From assembly GCA_017440375.1 (NCBI GenBank), contig JAFSHK010000051.1:1-47322 (forward strand): a stretch of 47,322 nucleotides of DNA, given 5' to 3'. Below are positions 1 through 8,482 of this stretch, piece by piece; position 1 is the stretch's first letter; each line of letters starts with the position of its first letter. The DNA is from Lachnospiraceae bacterium. Lineage in GTDB: Bacteria; Bacillota; Clostridia; Lachnospirales; Lachnospiraceae. Made by a program: the position numbers and the translations under genes. The notes below the pieces were generated by a model. That model ran no database searches and was not told the origin of the DNA. It worked only from the letters and a program-made list of their open reading frames with translations.

Positions 1-95
1 CGTTTACAACCGGTCGGAAAATAATTGTAAAAGAAAGTAGACAAGAGGTGAAAAATTTAGTAAAATCGTATAGAAAGGATATTTTTGCAGATTAG
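1..95 (+). CDS. flbD: FlbD family flagellar protein, C-terminal fragment
   Basis: The window opens inside a reading frame that starts at nucleotide 3 and stops with TAG at 93-95. The residues read FTTGRKIIVKES followed by a charged tail. This matches the end of the small FlbD protein (about 60-70 aa), where a TTG-(K/R)-K-hydrophobic-VKES strand precedes a short helix. FlbD normally sits directly before motA in Clostridium/Bacillus fla operons, which agrees with the next gene here. Its role is poorly defined; it is associated with flagellar assembly. The start lies outside the window. The fragment is short, so the call rests on motif plus position. Confidence 0.72.
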   Translation, partial: FTTGRKIIVKESRQEVKNLVKSYRKDIFAD

Positions 96-115
96 TGTAA
101 AAACGGGTGAAATTC

Positions 116-913
116 ATGGATATAGCATCAATTTTAGGTTTGGTTATATGTTTCGTATTGGTTATTTTCGGAATTGTCTTTGGAAATGATTTTTCAGTTA
201 TTTTTCGTTTCTTGAATATGCCATCGGCGTTGATTACGTTTGGTGGTGCTTTTTGTTGTATTTTAGCAAGCTATACTTTAGAGAACTTTGTTGGTGGTCT
301 TAAGAGTATGGCGTTGATTTTTAAGACATCCAATATGAATGTTCCTGAAACAATTCAGAAAATCATTGATTTATCTAATGTTGCACGTAAGGAAGGGCTA
401 CTTTCTTTGGAAGAAGCGGCGGGAGATATAGAAGATCCTTTCTTGCAGAAAGGTATTTTATTGGTAGTTGATGGTACAGACCCTGAACTTGTTCGTGCCA
501 TTATGGAAACAGAATTAGTGAGTATGGAAGACAGGCATAAAACCAAAATTGGTTTCTGGGAAGATTTGGGAGCCATGGGTCCTGCATGGGGTATGATTGG
601 TACCTTGATTGGTCTTATCAATATGCTGCAGGATATGAATGATCCATCATCTATTGGTCCTTCTATGGCGGTTGCGCTTATTACAACATTATACGGTTCC
701 TTACTTGCAAACTGGATTTGTGCACCGGTTGCGACAAAACTTAAGAGTAAGAATGCGGACGAGATGATGATGAAAGAGATTGAAATCGAAGGACTTCTGT
801 CTATTCAGGCGGGGGAGAACCCTCGTGTAATAGAAGAGAAACTGAAATCCTTCTTGGCACCGAAGGATAGAGGCAGCAATGCAGAGGAAGGTATGGGTGA
901 GATGAATGGCTAA
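116..913 (+). CDS. motA: Flagellar motor stator protein MotA
   Basis: MotA forms the ion-conducting stator ring with MotB and pushes on FliG to turn the flagellum. The 265-aa product has a hydrophobic helix near the N terminus, a second at about residues 30-50, a long charged cytoplasmic loop at about 60-145, and a final helix pair at about 150-205 containing GMIGTLIGLI and ALITTLYGSLLANW, the typical MotA pore segments. I prefer ATG at 116, with GGGTGA just upstream, over an in-frame GTG at 107 that lacks a ribosome binding site. It overlaps motB by 8 nt, which suggests coupled translation at fixed stoichiometry. Whether the ion is H+ or Na+ cannot be decided from sequence. Confidence 0.96.
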   Translation: MDIASILGLVICFVLVIFGIVFGNDFSVIFRFLNMPSALITFGGAFCCILASYTLENFVGGLKSMALIFKTSNMNVPETIQKIIDLSNVARKEGLLSLEEAAGDIEDPFLQKGILLVVDGTDPELVRAIMETELVSMEDRHKTKIGFWEDLGAMGPAWGMIGTLIGLINMLQDMNDPSSIGPSMAVALITTLYGSLLANWICAPVATKLKSKNADEMMMKEIEIEGLLSIQAGENPRVIEEKLKSFLAPKDRGSNAEEGMGEMNG

Positions 914-1715
914 GAAGAGCAAACCAGATGAAGTCAAACCAGGGGCGCCTGCGTGGCAGTCAACATTTGCCGATTTGATGAACCTGTTGCTTTGCTTTTT
1001 CGTTTTGTTGTTCTCTATGTCAACAGTTGATGCGAAGAAGTTTGAGGCGATGGCAGCATCGTTTAATCAGACTTTTAGCATTTTTGAAGCTGGTGCTACT
1101 GCGATTGGTGATGGTATTTTAATCAGCAATGGCGTAAGTCAGCTCAATGAGTTGGATGATTACATAAACAGTACCGGTAAGCTTGAAGAAGGAGAGACTG
1201 TTACGGAAGACTTGGCAACGGTGCAGAAGGAAATGGAAGAGGCTCAGATAGAAGAGTCTGAGAAGTTGGCTGAACAGATAGAAGAAGCGGTGGAAGAGAG
1301 AAATCTTGGTAAAGAGATAGATATTGAATTTACAGCACAATATGTACAGTTAACGTTGAAGGGGGCTTTACTTTTCGATTCGGGTAGTACAGAATTGAAA
1401 GAAGAAGCAATTCCTGTTTTGGACCAGGTAGGTGTGATATTGGAAAGTTATGCACAGAGCGGCATTGAAATAGAAGGACATACAGATAATGTGCCGATGT
1501 CTGGTGCGAAGTATTCTAACAACGATGAACTTAGCTCGGGACGTGCATTATCGGTGTTTAACTATTTGATTGAAACAACAAATCTCGATCCGGCAACTAT
1601 AAAGCATACCGGACGTGGTGAATATGTTCCGATTGCAGATAATTCTACTGCAGAGGGCAGAACAAAGAACAGGCGTGTTGAAATTAAGATATATAATTCG
1701 CTGAGTTCTTATTAA
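906..1715 (+). CDS. motB: Flagellar motor stator protein MotB
   Basis: MotB anchors the stator to peptidoglycan and carries the ion-binding aspartate. The 269-aa protein starts with a basic segment, then PAWQSTFADLMNLLLCFFVL, in which Asp23 at the start of the single transmembrane helix is the expected ion-binding residue. A charged, probably helical linker (about 85-145) contains the plug region. The OmpA-like peptidoglycan-binding domain covers about 150-269, with GHTDNVP and a C-terminal NRRVEI motif. The gene begins inside the end of motA. Confidence 0.96.
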   Translation: MAKKSKPDEVKPGAPAWQSTFADLMNLLLCFFVLLFSMSTVDAKKFEAMAASFNQTFSIFEAGATAIGDGILISNGVSQLNELDDYINSTGKLEEGETVTEDLATVQKEMEEAQIEESEKLAEQIEEAVEERNLGKEIDIEFTAQYVQLTLKGALLFDSGSTELKEEAIPVLDQVGVILESYAQSGIEIEGHTDNVPMSGAKYSNNDELSSGRALSVFNYLIETTNLDPATIKHTGRGEYVPIADNSTAEGRTKNRRVEIKIYNSLSSY

Positions 1716-1741
1716 TATGTAAAAGGAGAGTAGGCTAAATA

Positions 1742-2260
1742 ATGAAGAAGAATCTGATTTCCATTATTATACTGGCATTACTGGTAGTAAATGTTGTCTT
1801 GACAGCTATTATGATGTTTAGTGTAACAAGCGCATCCAGAAAGACTGCAACATTGGTAGACAATATTGCAACAGCACTGGAACTGGAATTGACGGCAGCG
1901 AGTGGCGAGGAAGAAGTGGTAGAAGCGATTCCGATGGAGAATATCGTTGTTTACGACATTGCGGAATCCATGACGATTCCGTTACAGACAGGAGAGGACG
2001 GCAAGAGTCACTTTGTTTTGGTTTCTGCAAGCTTCTCAATCAATACGGAAGACGAAGGCTACAAAACATACGGTTCGGATTTAACAGGACAGGAGAGCTT
2101 GATTAAAGATAAAATCAATACCGTATTTAGCAAATACACAATGGAAGAAGCAAAAGTGAATCAGGAACAGATTCGACAGGAAATTTTAGATGAAGTTCAG
2201 GCTTTATTTGATTCTGAATTCATTTTTAATGTTGCATTCAGTGAAATTGTGTACCAATAA
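1742..2260 (+). CDS. fliL: Flagellar basal body-associated protein FliL
   Basis: FliL surrounds the stator units and affects motor torque. The 172-aa product has an N-terminal membrane helix at about residues 5-27 and an extracytoplasmic part that ends with a helix and a hydrophobic strand (FNVAFSEIVYQ), as in FliL. An AAAGGAGAG ribosome binding site lies about 10 nt before ATG 1742. Overall identity to textbook FliL looks low, so the name rests on length, topology and the motB-fliL-fliM order. Confidence 0.88.
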   Translation: MKKNLISIIILALLVVNVVLTAIMMFSVTSASRKTATLVDNIATALELELTAASGEEEVVEAIPMENIVVYDIAESMTIPLQTGEDGKSHFVLVSASFSINTEDEGYKTYGSDLTGQESLIKDKINTVFSKYTMEEAKVNQEQIRQEILDEVQALFDSEFIFNVAFSEIVYQ

Positions 2261-2302
2261 GCCCCCTTTTATATTGTAAAACCACAGGGGAGGTGACGTT
2301 TC

Positions 2303-3283
2303 GTGGGTGAGGTACTATCTCAAAATGAGATTGATAATCTGCTTGCAGCATTAAGTAGTGGTGAATTAGATGCAGACCAAATGCAGGATTCCGGGGATAA
2401 ACAGGTAAAGAATTATGATTTTAAACGACCTACGAAATTCTCGAAAGAACATCTTCGTACTTTGGAAATTATATATGAACATTATGGAAGACTTTTATCA
2501 ACCAATCTTCCGGTATACTTAAGAAAGAACGTACAGGTTTCTGTTGCAAGTTCGGAGACGGTTATTTTCTCCGAGTTTAGTAATGCCTTGTCTAACCCGT
2601 TGATTCTGGGTATTGTCAATTTCCAACCGCTTGGCGGAACTATTTTGGTGGAATTGGCAGCCAATCTAGGTTTTTGTATGATAGACCGAATGCTTGGAGG
2701 GCAGGGAGACCCGCTTGAGAAGAGCAGGGAGTTCTCGGAAATCGAAATGACAATCATCGAGAAAATGATGGTTGTATGTATGCAGCTTATGCGCGAACCA
2801 TGGAAAAATGTAGTTGATATCAATCCGGTTATGGAGCGAATTGAGACGAATTCACAGTTTGCACAGGTTATTGCACCGAATGATATGATAGCTTTAGTTA
2901 CCTTGAATATGAAAATAGGAGAGGTGGAAGGCTTCATGAATGTTTGCCTGCCGTTCTTTACATTAGAGAATGTAATGGATAAGTTGAATACCAAGTATTG
3001 GTATGCAAATATGCAGGAGCAGAATGAAGAAGATTTTGAAGAATATATTGAGGCATTGATTCGCAGGGTAGATGTACCTGTGAAAGCAGTGCTTGGTAGA
3101 AGCCAAGTATCCGTTAGTGATTTCGTTAATCTACAGATTGGCGATATTATACGGTTAGATACCGATATAAACAATGATTTAAATGTCTATGTCGGTAATA
3201 TTAAAAAATTCACCGCATTACCGGGCTCAAACAAGGATAAATATGCTGTCAGAGTAACGTCGGTAATTAGAGAGGGGGAATAG
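2303..3283 (+). CDS. fliM: Flagellar motor switch protein FliM
   Basis: FliM is the middle protein of the C-ring and the docking site for phosphorylated CheY. The 326-aa protein begins with LSQNEIDNLLAAL, the CheY-P binding helix. The CheC-like middle domain spans about 45-235 and contains the GGTILVELAANLGFCMIDRMLGG stretch. A SpoA/FliN-like domain fills about 250-326. Translation uses GTG at 2303 with a strong AGGGGAGGTGA site upstream. It is followed 4 nt later by fliY, whose N terminus carries a similar EIxxLL helix. Confidence 0.97.
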   Translation: MGEVLSQNEIDNLLAALSSGELDADQMQDSGDKQVKNYDFKRPTKFSKEHLRTLEIIYEHYGRLLSTNLPVYLRKNVQVSVASSETVIFSEFSNALSNPLILGIVNFQPLGGTILVELAANLGFCMIDRMLGGQGDPLEKSREFSEIEMTIIEKMMVVCMQLMREPWKNVVDINPVMERIETNSQFAQVIAPNDMIALVTLNMKIGEVEGFMNVCLPFFTLENVMDKLNTKYWYANMQEQNEEDFEEYIEALIRRVDVPVKAVLGRSQVSVSDFVNLQIGDIIRLDTDINNDLNVYVGNIKKFTALPGSNKDKYAVRVTSVIREGE

Positions 3284-3287
3284 AAGC

Positions 3288-4544
3288 ATGGATGGAATGT
3301 TATCACAAGATGAAATAAATGCATTGCTAAGCGGCGTAGATATGTCGGGTGGCGATGCATCGGAAGATACGTCCGCGGCTGGCGGCAGTGCTGTTGTTGA
3401 TGATTCTTTGTTATCAGATATCGAAAAAGATGCGATTGGCGAAGTGGCCAATATCAGCATGGGTTCTTCAGCAACAACGTTATATTCTCTTGTTAATCGG
3501 AAAGTAAATATTACAACCCCAACTGTTAGTTTAGCAACTTGGGAAAATGTACTGGAAGAATATGAGAAACCATGTGTGTTTATTCAGATTAAATATACAG
3601 TTGGTCTGGATGGCTCCAATATAATGATATTAAAGGAGCAGGATGTTAAGGTTATCACCGATTTGGTGATGGGTGGTGACGGAAGCAATATAGATGGAGA
3701 GTTAGGGGAATTACATCTGAGTGCAATTTCCGAAGCGATGAACCAGATGATGGGTTCAGCTGCAACTTCACTTTCCACTATGCTTGGCAAGATGATTGAT
3801 ATCAGCCCGCCGGAAGCGAGTTTAGTAGATTTAACCGCTTATAAATCAGGCGGTGATATAGCAAAATTCTTAGAAGGAACATTTGTTAAAATTGCATTTC
3901 ATATGGAAATTGATGAATTAGTTGATTCTACCATTATGCAATTGTATCCAATTGATTTTGCGAAGGAATTATGTAGTACTTTCTTAGGCTCTCAGATGGG
4001 CGAAGCAGAACCAGCACCTGCACCGGCTCCGGCACCAACGCCGGCTCCTACACCAATGCCGACACCAACACCAGCTCCGGCTCCGATGCCGACGCCACAG
4101 ATGGATATGTCGCAGATGAATATGGGAATGCCGCAGATGGATATGTCGCAGATGAATATGGGCATGATGCCACAGATGCAGATGGGAATGCCACAAATGA
4201 ATATGGGAATGCCACAGATGCAAATGGGCATGCCGCAGATGATGCCGAATATGAATATTCAGCCTGCGCAATTCCAAAGTTTCTCCAATGACTTTAATGC
4301 AATGCAAAGTCAGGAGAATATTGGTTTGATTCGAGATGTACCATTAGAGGTTACGGTAGAACTTGGAAGAACCTCTAAGTCTATTTCAGATATTCTTGAT
4401 TTTGCACCTGGAACGATTATCGAATTGGATAAAATTGCCGGTGAGCCAATTGATGTATTGGTAAACGGCAAGTTTGTAGCCAAAGGTGAAGTAGTAGTAA
4501 TTGAAGAAAGCTTTGGCGTTCGAGTAACCGAAATTATTAAATAA
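3288..4544 (+). CDS. fliY: Flagellar switch phosphatase FliY (FliN-type) with Pro/Met-rich linker
   Basis: FliY is the Gram-positive C-ring protein that combines CheY-P phosphatase activity with the FliN switch domain. In the 418-aa product residues 1-18 form a CheY-binding EINALL helix. Residues about 45-220 form a CheC-like domain with both catalytic signatures of the D/S-x3-E-x2-N type (DAIGEVAN and SAISEAMN). Residues about 345-418 are the SpoA/FliN domain. Between them lies an unusual linker, first Pro-Ala-Thr rich (about 242-270), then Met/Gln/Asn rich (about 271-322), encoded by tandem repeats. The catalytic and C-ring parts look intact. Confidence 0.95.
   Translation: MDGMLSQDEINALLSGVDMSGGDASEDTSAAGGSAVVDDSLLSDIEKDAIGEVANISMGSSATTLYSLVNRKVNITTPTVSLATWENVLEEYEKPCVFIQIKYTVGLDGSNIMILKEQDVKVITDLVMGGDGSNIDGELGELHLSAISEAMNQMMGSAATSLSTMLGKMIDISPPEASLVDLTAYKSGGDIAKFLEGTFVKIAFHMEIDELVDSTIMQLYPIDFAKELCSTFLGSQMGEAEPAPAPAPAPTPAPTPMPTPTPAPAPMPTPQMDMSQMNMGMPQMDMSQMNMGMMPQMQMGMPQMNMGMPQMQMGMPQMMPNMNIQPAQFQSFSNDFNAMQSQENIGLIRDVPLEVTVELGRTSKSISDILDFAPGTIIELDKIAGEPIDVLVNGKFVAKGEVVVIEESFGVRVTEIIK
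4011..4255 (+). repeat. In-frame tandem repeats coding the FliY linker
   Basis: The first half is built of short Pro-Ala/Pro-Thr codon repeats. The second half is degenerate copies of units coding QMDMSQMNMGMP and MPQMQMG/MPQMNMG. One 12-residue unit occurs twice in near-identical DNA at about 4097-4167. The repeats stay in frame, so copy-number change would lengthen or shorten the linker. Confidence 0.85.
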
Positions 4545-4565
4545 TATGTGATAGGAGAAGAGAGA

Positions 4566-4928
4566 ATGGCAAAAAATATTTTAATATGTGACGATGCAGC
4601 GTTCATGCGTATGATGATTAAGGACATCCTTACAAAAAATGGATATAATGTTGCTGGTGAAGCAGAAAACGGCGCAAAAGCTGTTGAGAAGTATAACGAA
4701 TTAAAACCGGATCTTGTGCTTATGGATATTACTATGCCGGAAATGGATGGTATTCAGGCTTTGAAGAAAATTAAAGAAGGCGATCCGGGCGCAATGGTTA
4801 TTATGTGCTCTGCAATGGGTCAGCAGGCAATGGTTATTGAATCTATTCAGTCTGGTGCAAAAGATTTCATTGTTAAGCCTTTCCAGGCGGATCGTGTATT
4901 AGAAGCGGTTAAGAAAGTAGTGGGTTAA
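4566..4928 (+). CDS. cheY: Chemotaxis response regulator CheY
   Basis: This single-domain receiver carries the signal from CheA to FliM/FliY. The 120-aa product has the acidic pair D9-D10, the phosphoacceptor D54 in LVLMDITMPEMDG, a conserved Ser in CSAMG and the Lys in FIVKPF. No output domain follows. I chose ATG 4566, which has AGGAG 8 nt upstream, over an in-frame GTG at 4548 that overlaps that ribosome binding site. Its place between fliY and fliO is the usual one in clostridial and bacillar fla/che operons. Confidence 0.97.
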   Translation: MAKNILICDDAAFMRMMIKDILTKNGYNVAGEAENGAKAVEKYNELKPDLVLMDITMPEMDGIQALKKIKEGDPGAMVIMCSAMGQQAMVIESIQSGAKDFIVKPFQADRVLEAVKKVVG

Positions 4929-5318
4929 ATGATACTGGCCGTATCAGATAATATGAATACGTATGCGCAGTTTATGACTGTGTTGATTATCTTTGTTTTT
5001 GTGTTGGCAATTACTTATTTTACGTCAAAATGGATTGCCGGATATCAGAAAGGCAGAGGGATTAATGCTAATATAGAAATGATAGAATCATTTCGATTAT
5101 CGAATAACAAGTACATTCAAATTATTCGTATTGGGCAGAAATATTTGGCAGTGGCAGTTGGAAAAGATTCTGTTACAATGTTAACAGAGATATCAGAAGA
5201 CCAACTGCTGCTTTCAAGTGATGAGGGTGGACAAGTCCACAGCTTTAAAGAACTATTTGAGAAAGTTCAACAAAAGAGTTTTCTGGAAAAAGAAGATGAC
5301 CGAAAGAAAAGTGAGTAG
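4929..5318 (+). CDS. fliO: Flagellar export apparatus protein FliO
   Basis: FliO helps assemble the FliP pore of the flagellar type III export gate. The 129-aa protein has one transmembrane helix at about residues 12-32 and a small cytoplasmic domain with the FliO-like run IESFRLSNNKYIQIIRIGQKYL. The C terminus is highly charged. The ATG directly follows the cheY stop codon, so translation is probably coupled. FliO is weakly conserved, so the assignment uses topology plus its position before fliP. Confidence 0.88.
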   Translation: MILAVSDNMNTYAQFMTVLIIFVFVLAITYFTSKWIAGYQKGRGINANIEMIESFRLSNNKYIQIIRIGQKYLAVAVGKDSVTMLTEISEDQLLLSSDEGGQVHSFKELFEKVQQKSFLEKEDDRKKSE

Positions 5319-5327
5319 GCGATAGAG

Positions 5328-6203
5328 ATGAAAAAATATTTTTCCGGACATTACATTAAGAAAATTTTATGCCTGCTGTTTTTGGCAGGCATATTGTGTA
5401 TCAGCAGGAAGGAAATTGCATACGCGACGGAAAGTCCTTATGTGGAATCGAACCTGACTGGAACATCAAATGAGAGAACAAATGTAGAGAATCCGGGTAC
5501 TTCTGAATCAGAAGAAGACCTCAAAGAATTGAATATAGCAAATACGGTGACGGTTACATATAACGATGGTAATGGTAATTTGAATGGTGCATTAAGGATT
5601 CTGATTACCCTTACTTTAATTGCTATTGCACCGTCATTGATTATTATGTTAACCTCGTTTACCAGAATTATTATCGTTCTGCATTTTACGAGGGCAGCAC
5701 TGAATACGCAGACAGCCCCACCTAATAACGTTTTGATTGGTTTGGCATTGTTTTTAACATTCTTTATTATGCAGCCAACATTAGCGACCGTTTATACAGA
5801 AGCGGTAGTTCCGTTTGAAGCGGGTGAATTAACACAAGAGGAAGCGTTAGAGGAAGCACTGGTTCCAATCCGAGAGTTTATGTATAGTCAGACACAGAAG
5901 AAAGATGTCAGTCTTTTTATGGAAATTAATCGGACTGAGTGGAATGGTGAATTGGAAGAAATTCCAATGAGTGTTCTTGTTCCAAGTTTTATCATAAGTG
6001 AGCTACGAACGGCATTTATCATAGGATTCCTTATATACATACCGTTTATTGTAATTGATATGGTAGTAGCATCTACCTTAATGAGTATGGGTATGATGAT
6101 GCTGCCGCCGACAACAATATCAATGCCGTTTAAAATCCTGTTATTTGTTTTGGCAGACGGATGGTATCTGGTTATCGGTAATCTTGTTAAGACATTTTAT
6201 TAG
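5328..6203 (+). CDS. fliP: Flagellar export gate protein FliP
   Basis: FliP is the main ring-forming subunit of the export pore together with FliQ and FliR. The 291-aa protein has a cleavable signal peptide (about 1-31, ending near AYA) and an acidic linker. The conserved core starts around 85 and contains LTSFTRIIIVLHFTRAAL and PPNNVLIGLALFLTFF. The C terminus (MMLPPTTISMPFKILLFVLADGW) is also typical. The insert between signal peptide and core is somewhat longer than in enterobacterial FliP but normal for Firmicutes. Confidence 0.97.
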   Translation: MKKYFSGHYIKKILCLLFLAGILCISRKEIAYATESPYVESNLTGTSNERTNVENPGTSESEEDLKELNIANTVTVTYNDGNGNLNGALRILITLTLIAIAPSLIIMLTSFTRIIIVLHFTRAALNTQTAPPNNVLIGLALFLTFFIMQPTLATVYTEAVVPFEAGELTQEEALEEALVPIREFMYSQTQKKDVSLFMEINRTEWNGELEEIPMSVLVPSFIISELRTAFIIGFLIYIPFIVIDMVVASTLMSMGMMMLPPTTISMPFKILLFVLADGWYLVIGNLVKTFY

Positions 6204-6246
6204 CGTATCATTTCAGAGATGAATTGAGTAGAAGGGAGTGGAAAAT

Positions 6247-6516
6247 ATGACAATAGATGACGTGACTGCCATTGCCGGTGAGGCCTTGTTTACTATTATT
6301 AAATGTTCAGCACCTGTATTGCTGGTATCTCTTATTGTCGGACTTATAATCAGTATTTTCCAGACCGTTACCTCTATTCAGGAGCAGACACTTACCTTCG
6401 TTCCTAAGATACTTGCTATTTTTATTGCTTTGATGGTACTGGGGCATTGGATGCTTAATACAATGGTAGAATATATGATGAATTTGTGGGCAAATTTCAG
6501 CATGTATATCAGGTAG
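6247..6516 (+). CDS. fliQ: Flagellar export gate protein FliQ
   Basis: This 89-aa, two-helix membrane protein is the expected length for FliQ and carries the signature VGLIISIFQTVTSIQEQTL. It packs against FliP and FliR in the export gate. ATG 6247 is preferred over an in-frame GTG at 6238, because GAAGGGAG at 6231-6238 is well placed for the ATG and overlaps the GTG. Confidence 0.97.
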   Translation: MTIDDVTAIAGEALFTIIKCSAPVLLVSLIVGLIISIFQTVTSIQEQTLTFVPKILAIFIALMVLGHWMLNTMVEYMMNLWANFSMYIR

Positions 6517-6520
6517 AATC

Positions 6521-7300
6521 ATGATAGATATTTCTTTTACTTATGCAGATTTAGAATATTTTTTACTGATATTGGTGCGCGTGTCCTGTTTTATTTTCAT
6601 TGCACCGTTTTTCAGTATGAATAATACACCGCGCCATGTAAGAGTTGTACTAAGTATTTTCATTTCTTATTTGCTGTTTTTATCAGTTGAACGAAATGAA
6701 ATAGTATATGATACGCTTCTGGAATATGCGATTATCGTTATGAAGGAAGCGGTTGTAGGTTTCTTGATTGGTTGGGGTGCACAGCTTTGTATGACGATTG
6801 CAGCTTTTGCCGGAAGTATTATAGATATGGAAGTTGGTTTGTCTATGGTTTCATTAATGGATCCGGCAACCAAGGAAAGTGCAACATTTAGTGGCGTATT
6901 TTATCAGTATATGTTTTCATTATTTTTAATTATTACCGGAATGTATCAGTATTTATTGCAGGCGCTTATTGATACCTTTACGTTGATACCGATAAATGGT
7001 GCGGTATTTCGGATGGATTCTTTGTTGGAATCAATGATACGTTTTATGAGTGATTACATTATTATTGGATTTCGAATTTGTCTTCCGGTGTTTTGTGTTA
7101 TGTTGCTGTTAAACTGTATACTTGGTGTGCTTGCTAAAGTATCTCCGCAGATGAATATGTTTGCAGTAGGTTTACAGCTTAAGGTACTGGTGGGATTATG
7201 TGTAATATTTCTTATAGTACGAATGTTGCCGGATGCGGCGAATTTTGTTTTTGATGAGATGAAGAAAATGATGGTATCCTTTGTGGAGGGGATGATGTGA
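6521..7300 (+). CDS. fliR: Flagellar export gate protein FliR
   Basis: FliR completes the FliPQR export pore. The 259-aa, highly hydrophobic protein has about six membrane segments and the family features RVSCFIFIAPFF near the N terminus and GFLIGWGAQLCMTIAAFAGSI in the middle. It ends with TGA inside the GTGA shared with flhB, a 4-nt overlap. In some clostridia fliR and flhB are one fused gene; here they are separate but tightly coupled. Confidence 0.96.
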   Translation: MIDISFTYADLEYFLLILVRVSCFIFIAPFFSMNNTPRHVRVVLSIFISYLLFLSVERNEIVYDTLLEYAIIVMKEAVVGFLIGWGAQLCMTIAAFAGSIIDMEVGLSMVSLMDPATKESATFSGVFYQYMFSLFLIITGMYQYLLQALIDTFTLIPINGAVFRMDSLLESMIRFMSDYIIIGFRICLPVFCVMLLLNCILGVLAKVSPQMNMFAVGLQLKVLVGLCVIFLIVRMLPDAANFVFDEMKKMMVSFVEGMM

Positions 7301-8409
7301 TTTTAGAATATAATCTCCAATTTTTTGCCAAAGACGGTCCGGGTGGTGAGAAAACAGAAGAACCTACCGCCAAGAAACTGTCAGACGCCCGAAAGGAAGG
7401 GCAGGTAGCCAAAAGTAAAGAAATAACAAGTGCGTTTGAGTTGTTGGCTGTTTTTGTTATTTTGAAATTTTGGGTAGGGCAACTGGGGAGCTCTTTTGTT
7501 GGAGGGTTTCAACACCTTTATTCGCAAATACCGGAATACATCAAAATGTATGATGGGTTTTTACCACATGCGACATTTGATGCAATTCTGATACAATCAA
7601 TGGTTCAGCTTCTTAAGATGATATTGCCGGTATTGTTAATTGGTTTTTTGATTGCTTTTTTGTGTGATGTTGTTCAGGTGAAATGGAAGCCAACAACGAA
7701 ACCATTACAACCTAAGTTTAGTAAATTAAATCCGGTAAGTGGATTTAAACGAATTTTTTCTGCAAATTCACTGATGGAGCTTGCCAAATCAATTGCCAAA
7801 ATAGTAGTCATTGTATATGCAGTGTATTCCTACTTGAAAAAGAACACGCCAAGTATGTTTTTGTTGTATGATATTTCATTGAATCAAGCGATAGCACTGA
7901 TAGGTGACTTGGTCATTAATTTAGGATTTCGTATTTCTATTTTCTATATGCTGATTGCAATCGTGGATTACGTTTATCAGAAGATGAAATTCAAAAAAGA
8001 TATGAAGATGACCAAACAAGAGGTCAAGGACGAGTATAAAAACCAGGAAGGTGATCCGCAGGTTAAAAGTAAGCAGAGGGCGAGAATGCAGGAAGCTTCC
8101 AGAAGGCGTATGATGCAGAAATTGCCGGAGGCAGACGTGGTTATTACGAACCCAACGCATTATGCGGTTGCAATTAAGTATGATCCCGAACTGTATGATG
8201 CTCCTTTTGTAATTGCGAAAGGTGCGGACTATCTGGCACAGAAAATCAAAGAAACAGCAAAGGAAAATCATATTGAGATTGTAGAAAATAAACCACTTGC
8301 CAGAATGTTATATGCAAACGTAGATGTCGGTGGAATTGTACCGCCGGAGTTATATCAGGCAGTAGCGGAAGTGCTTGCCTTTGTATATCATTTGAAGGGT
8401 AAGGTTTAA
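7297..8409 (+). CDS. flhB: Flagellar export substrate-switch protein FlhB
   Basis: FlhB controls the switch from rod/hook to filament export. The 370-aa product starts at a GTG overlapping the fliR stop. The N-terminal GEKTEEPTAKKLSDARKEGQ is the usual FlhB lead-in to four membrane helices (about 30-215). The cytoplasmic domain holds the self-cleavage motif N285-P286-T287-H288, followed by YAVAIKYD. All key features are intact. Confidence 0.97.
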   Translation: MILEYNLQFFAKDGPGGEKTEEPTAKKLSDARKEGQVAKSKEITSAFELLAVFVILKFWVGQLGSSFVGGFQHLYSQIPEYIKMYDGFLPHATFDAILIQSMVQLLKMILPVLLIGFLIAFLCDVVQVKWKPTTKPLQPKFSKLNPVSGFKRIFSANSLMELAKSIAKIVVIVYAVYSYLKKNTPSMFLLYDISLNQAIALIGDLVINLGFRISIFYMLIAIVDYVYQKMKFKKDMKMTKQEVKDEYKNQEGDPQVKSKQRARMQEASRRRMMQKLPEADVVITNPTHYAVAIKYDPELYDAPFVIAKGADYLAQKIKETAKENHIEIVENKPLARMLYANVDVGGIVPPELYQAVAEVLAFVYHLKGKV

Positions 8410-8482
8410 TTTATAAAAGATATTTCCATAGATAGTTGAGATAGAGTAATAAAAAGAAGATGAAAGGAAAGGAGGAGAGGAT

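Noticed and set aside
2261-2302. Terminator between fliL and fliM (CCCC...GGGG)
   Set aside because: The possible stem is short and the G-run is part of the fliM ribosome binding site; no T-run follows.
2482-3174. Antisense open frame (230 aa) opposite fliM
   Set aside because: fliM is unambiguous; the opposite frame has composition typical of a shadow frame and no start signal.
4011-4255. CRISPR-like or satellite repeat
   Set aside because: The repeats are in frame inside fliY and code for a Pro/Met-rich linker; there are no spacers of constant length.
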